Source of the DNA: Pseudomonadota bacterium
GTDB lineage: Bacteria; Pseudomonadota; Alphaproteobacteria; Rhodobacterales; Rhodobacteraceae
Assembly: GCA_021779835.1 (NCBI GenBank)
Contig: JAJXZX010000012.1
Span: forward strand, 1-64,000
Length of the DNA stretch: 64,000 nt
Direction: 5' to 3'
Part shown: positions 62,306 to 64,000 of the stretch, piece after piece
Position numbering within the stretch: position 1 is the stretch's first letter
Layout of the letters: every line of letters begins with the position of its first letter
Program-made: the position numbers and the translations under genes
Notes under the pieces: model-generated
Told to the model about the DNA's origin: nothing
The model's database searches: none
What the model saw: only the letters and a program-made list of their open reading frames with translations

Positions 62306-64000
62306 TCACATCCCCAAAACCATGCCAGCCTCGTCCTCGCCCCCCTCCGCGATCCGAGGCCGACCCGAGGCGGTCACCCGGATCCGCGCCTCGATAAACA
62401 TCAGCCGACCCTCGATCTCGATCTCCTGAATATCGCGATCAACCACCAGCCGAACCTCCTCCGCCCCTGCCTCGCGCGCCAGCTTCCGCGCCGCGTCGGT
62501 CAGCACCGCCTCAGCCCGTTGCAGGGCAAGCGAGCGGTCGGAAAACAACTCAGCCCCCGTGGAAAGATGCGCGACGAACCTCCCCTCTCCGGGCGAGGTC
62601 ACGATCGCCTCGGCATGCATTACCACCTGCCCCACCACCGCCCCGATCGCATTCGCAACTCCGGCGTGTTGCGGCAGCACCATCCGCGTGCCCAGCCTCT
62701 CGCCCACCGCGCCGTAATAGCTGGGCGCCGACGCGCCAAGCCCGATTACCGGCACACCAAGTTTCAGCGCCATATCGACCACCCCCACCCGCCGCCGCAG
62801 CCCTTCGCGCGTCAAGACATGGCGCGCCAGCGCCTCGGGCGTCTCGCCGTCCCAGTCGCGGCCATCCTCGTCAAACGCCGCCTCCAGCAGGCACTCCACT
62901 GTTTGCTCGGTCAGTTGGTCGATGATCGCCTGCGCCATCGCTTCGGCACTGGCCGCAATCCGATCGCCGCGCCCGTTCCGCTTGCGCGCGAACAAGGTCA
63001 CCGCCTTCCGCGCCGCGTCCCGGTCCCAGCTATCCAGCCGCCCCAAAACGTGGCTGGCATCCGAGGGCGTCACCCCCGACACCATCACCAGCCCGCGCGA
63101 CACCAGCCGCGCCAGCGCCGCCACATCCATCCGCGTCAGCAGAACCGAGGCCAGCGTCGCCGCCTTGCCGCCGATCCGCTCCAGCAGCGCCGCTTCGCGC
63201 GCCGAAAGCCCCCCCGCCGCGACGCCCACCATCGGCAGCACAAAGCGCCCATCGGTATCGCCTGCCGTCTCGCTGGCCAACGCGCGGTCCAGCGCGCCAT
63301 GCACCAATTCGGGCCAGTCTACCGCCATCAGCGACACCGGGATCAGCCGCCGCGGGCCAAGCCGCAGGCCGCCGCCCAACCCCTCTACCAGTTGCACCTC
63401 ACTGTCACCGCCAAGGCCCGTCGTGCGCATCGCCACCGCCTCGACCATGGTGCGCCAGCCGCCAACGCGTGCGCCCATCGGGTCAATTTCTGGCCGCCCG
63501 TCGCGCAACAGCGCGACATCGGTCGTGGTGCCGCCAATATCCGAGACCAGCGCATCCGTCTCGCCCGTCAGCCAGCGCGCCCCCACGATAGAGGCCGCAG
63601 GCCCCGACAGGATAGTCTCAATCGGCCGCTCGCGCGCCATCGCGGCAGAGATCAGCGCGCCGTCGCCCCGCACCACCATCAGCGGCGCCGCGATCCCCAC
63701 GCTGCGCAAATGCCCCTCGCAGGCGTCAATCAGCCGCGCGATCATGCCCACCAGCCGCGCATTCAGCACCGCCGTCAGCGCCCGCTTCGGGCCATTCAGC
63801 CGCGCCGAGAGTTCGTGCGAACACGTCACCGCCCGCCCCGTCACGCGCCGGATCACCTCCGCCGCCGCGACCTCATGCGCGGGATTGCGCACCGCAAAAC
63901 GCGCCGCCACGGCAAAGCCTGCCACCTCTGGCCCCAGCGCCGTCACTTCGGCCTCCAGCCGCGCCATGTCCAGCGCTGCAACCTCGGTCCCGGCATGGGT
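62306..64000 (-). CDS. hydantoinase/oxoprolinase family protein, 5' end outside the window
   Basis: The visible 564 residues cover most of a HyuA-type subunit, ATP-dependent in the 5-oxoprolinase/N-methylhydantoinase family and used in hydantoin or pyroglutamate breakdown. The phosphate-binding motif LVSDIGGTTTDVALLRDG is clear, as are ETILSGPAASIVGA and LPQHAGVANAIGAVVGQV. The frame is open through the right edge without a start, so the N-terminal domain lies beyond 64000. Its partner HyuB is not visible on this side. Confidence 0.9.
   Translation of the reverse strand, partial: THAGTEVAALDMARLEAEVTALGPEVAGFAVAARFAVRNPAHEVAAAEVIRRVTGRAVTCSHELSARLNGPKRALTAVLNARLVGMIARLIDACEGHLRSVGIAAPLMVVRGDGALISAAMARERPIETILSGPAASIVGARWLTGETDALVSDIGGTTTDVALLRDGRPEIDPMGARVGGWRTMVEAVAMRTTGLGGDSEVQLVEGLGGGLRLGPRRLIPVSLMAVDWPELVHGALDRALASETAGDTDGRFVLPMVGVAAGGLSAREAALLERIGGKAATLASVLLTRMDVAALARLVSRGLVMVSGVTPSDASHVLGRLDSWDRDAARKAVTLFARKRNGRGDRIAASAEAMAQAIIDQLTEQTVECLLEAAFDEDGRDWDGETPEALARHVLTREGLRRRVGVVDMALKLGVPVIGLGASAPSYYGAVGERLGTRMVLPQHAGVANAIGAVVGQVVMHAEAIVTSPGEGRFVAHLSTGAELFSDRSLALQRAEAVLTDAARKLAREAGAEEVRLVVDRDIQEIEIEGRLMFIEARIRVTASGRPRIAEGGEDEAGMVLGM

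Overview
The window is 64 kb of high-GC chromosomal DNA from an alphaproteobacterium, most likely of the Rhodobacteraceae (Roseobacter-type). The gene set supports this: an aa3-type oxidase ctaD beside a c550-type cytochrome, the divergent yqeY/carA pair, the MoxR-DUF58-DUF4159 cluster with a divergent DUF1285 gene, the glycolate oxidase operon glcDEF, a bacterial ALDH16, and several TRAP and ABC solute transporters. Genes are dense and many neighbours overlap by ATGA, GTGA or TGATG. I see no prophage, insertion sequence, transposase or CRISPR array. Both ends cut genes: an ABC ATPase at the left edge and a hydantoinase/oxoprolinase at the right edge.

Layout. 0-5 kb: ABC ATPase fragment, tRNA-Leu(GAG), lipB, a cytochrome c, ctaD and DUF2244. 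A perfect FNR box lies between the cytochrome and ctaD. 5-15 kb: NTF2-like protein, yqeY, carA, a membrane glycosyltransferase with an MshEN-like N terminus, a GntR regulator, a HAD phosphatase, a UbiH-type monooxygenase, a class V aminotransferase, two overlapping Lrp/AsnC regulators and ilvC. 15-25 kb: modABC with a ModE-like regulator and an operator candidate, hsp20, a trypsin-like protease, glcDEF and DUF599. 25-35 kb: the four-gene MoxR/vWA cluster, DUF1285, DUF1992, a CDF metal exporter and an atypical SDR. 35-41 kb: a small AT-richer islet with a ParB-fold-like gene, polA, a CHCC zinc-finger gene, an orphan ABC ATPase and DUF535.

41-48 kb: a catabolic-looking cluster of a TRAP transporter, AroE-like and AroQ dehydroquinate/shikimate enzymes, a GntR regulator and an HpcH-type aldolase, followed by adenine deaminase. 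49-55 kb: a fructose/ribose-class ABC transporter divergent from a FucU/RbsD-type mutarotase and a ROK regulator. 55-60 kb: a NhaD antiporter, then deoC, a small XRE regulator and ALDH16, which together look like a deoxyribose/acetaldehyde route. 60-64 kb: a YeeE/YedE pair, DoxX and the hydantoinase fragment.

The strongest signals not explained by genes are two families of short intergenic repeats. One has a GAGTATTTTTGCCAA or GATATTTNGNCCAAAG core and occurs nine times, sometimes as inverted pairs. The other has the core GCATGAAAAACATACG, occurs three times, and is joined to the first family in two places. Other points worth checking are a terminator inside the start of the DUF2244 gene, a hairpin that hides the ribosome binding site of the glycosyltransferase, and a catabolic-type AroE/AroQ gene pair with its own transporter.
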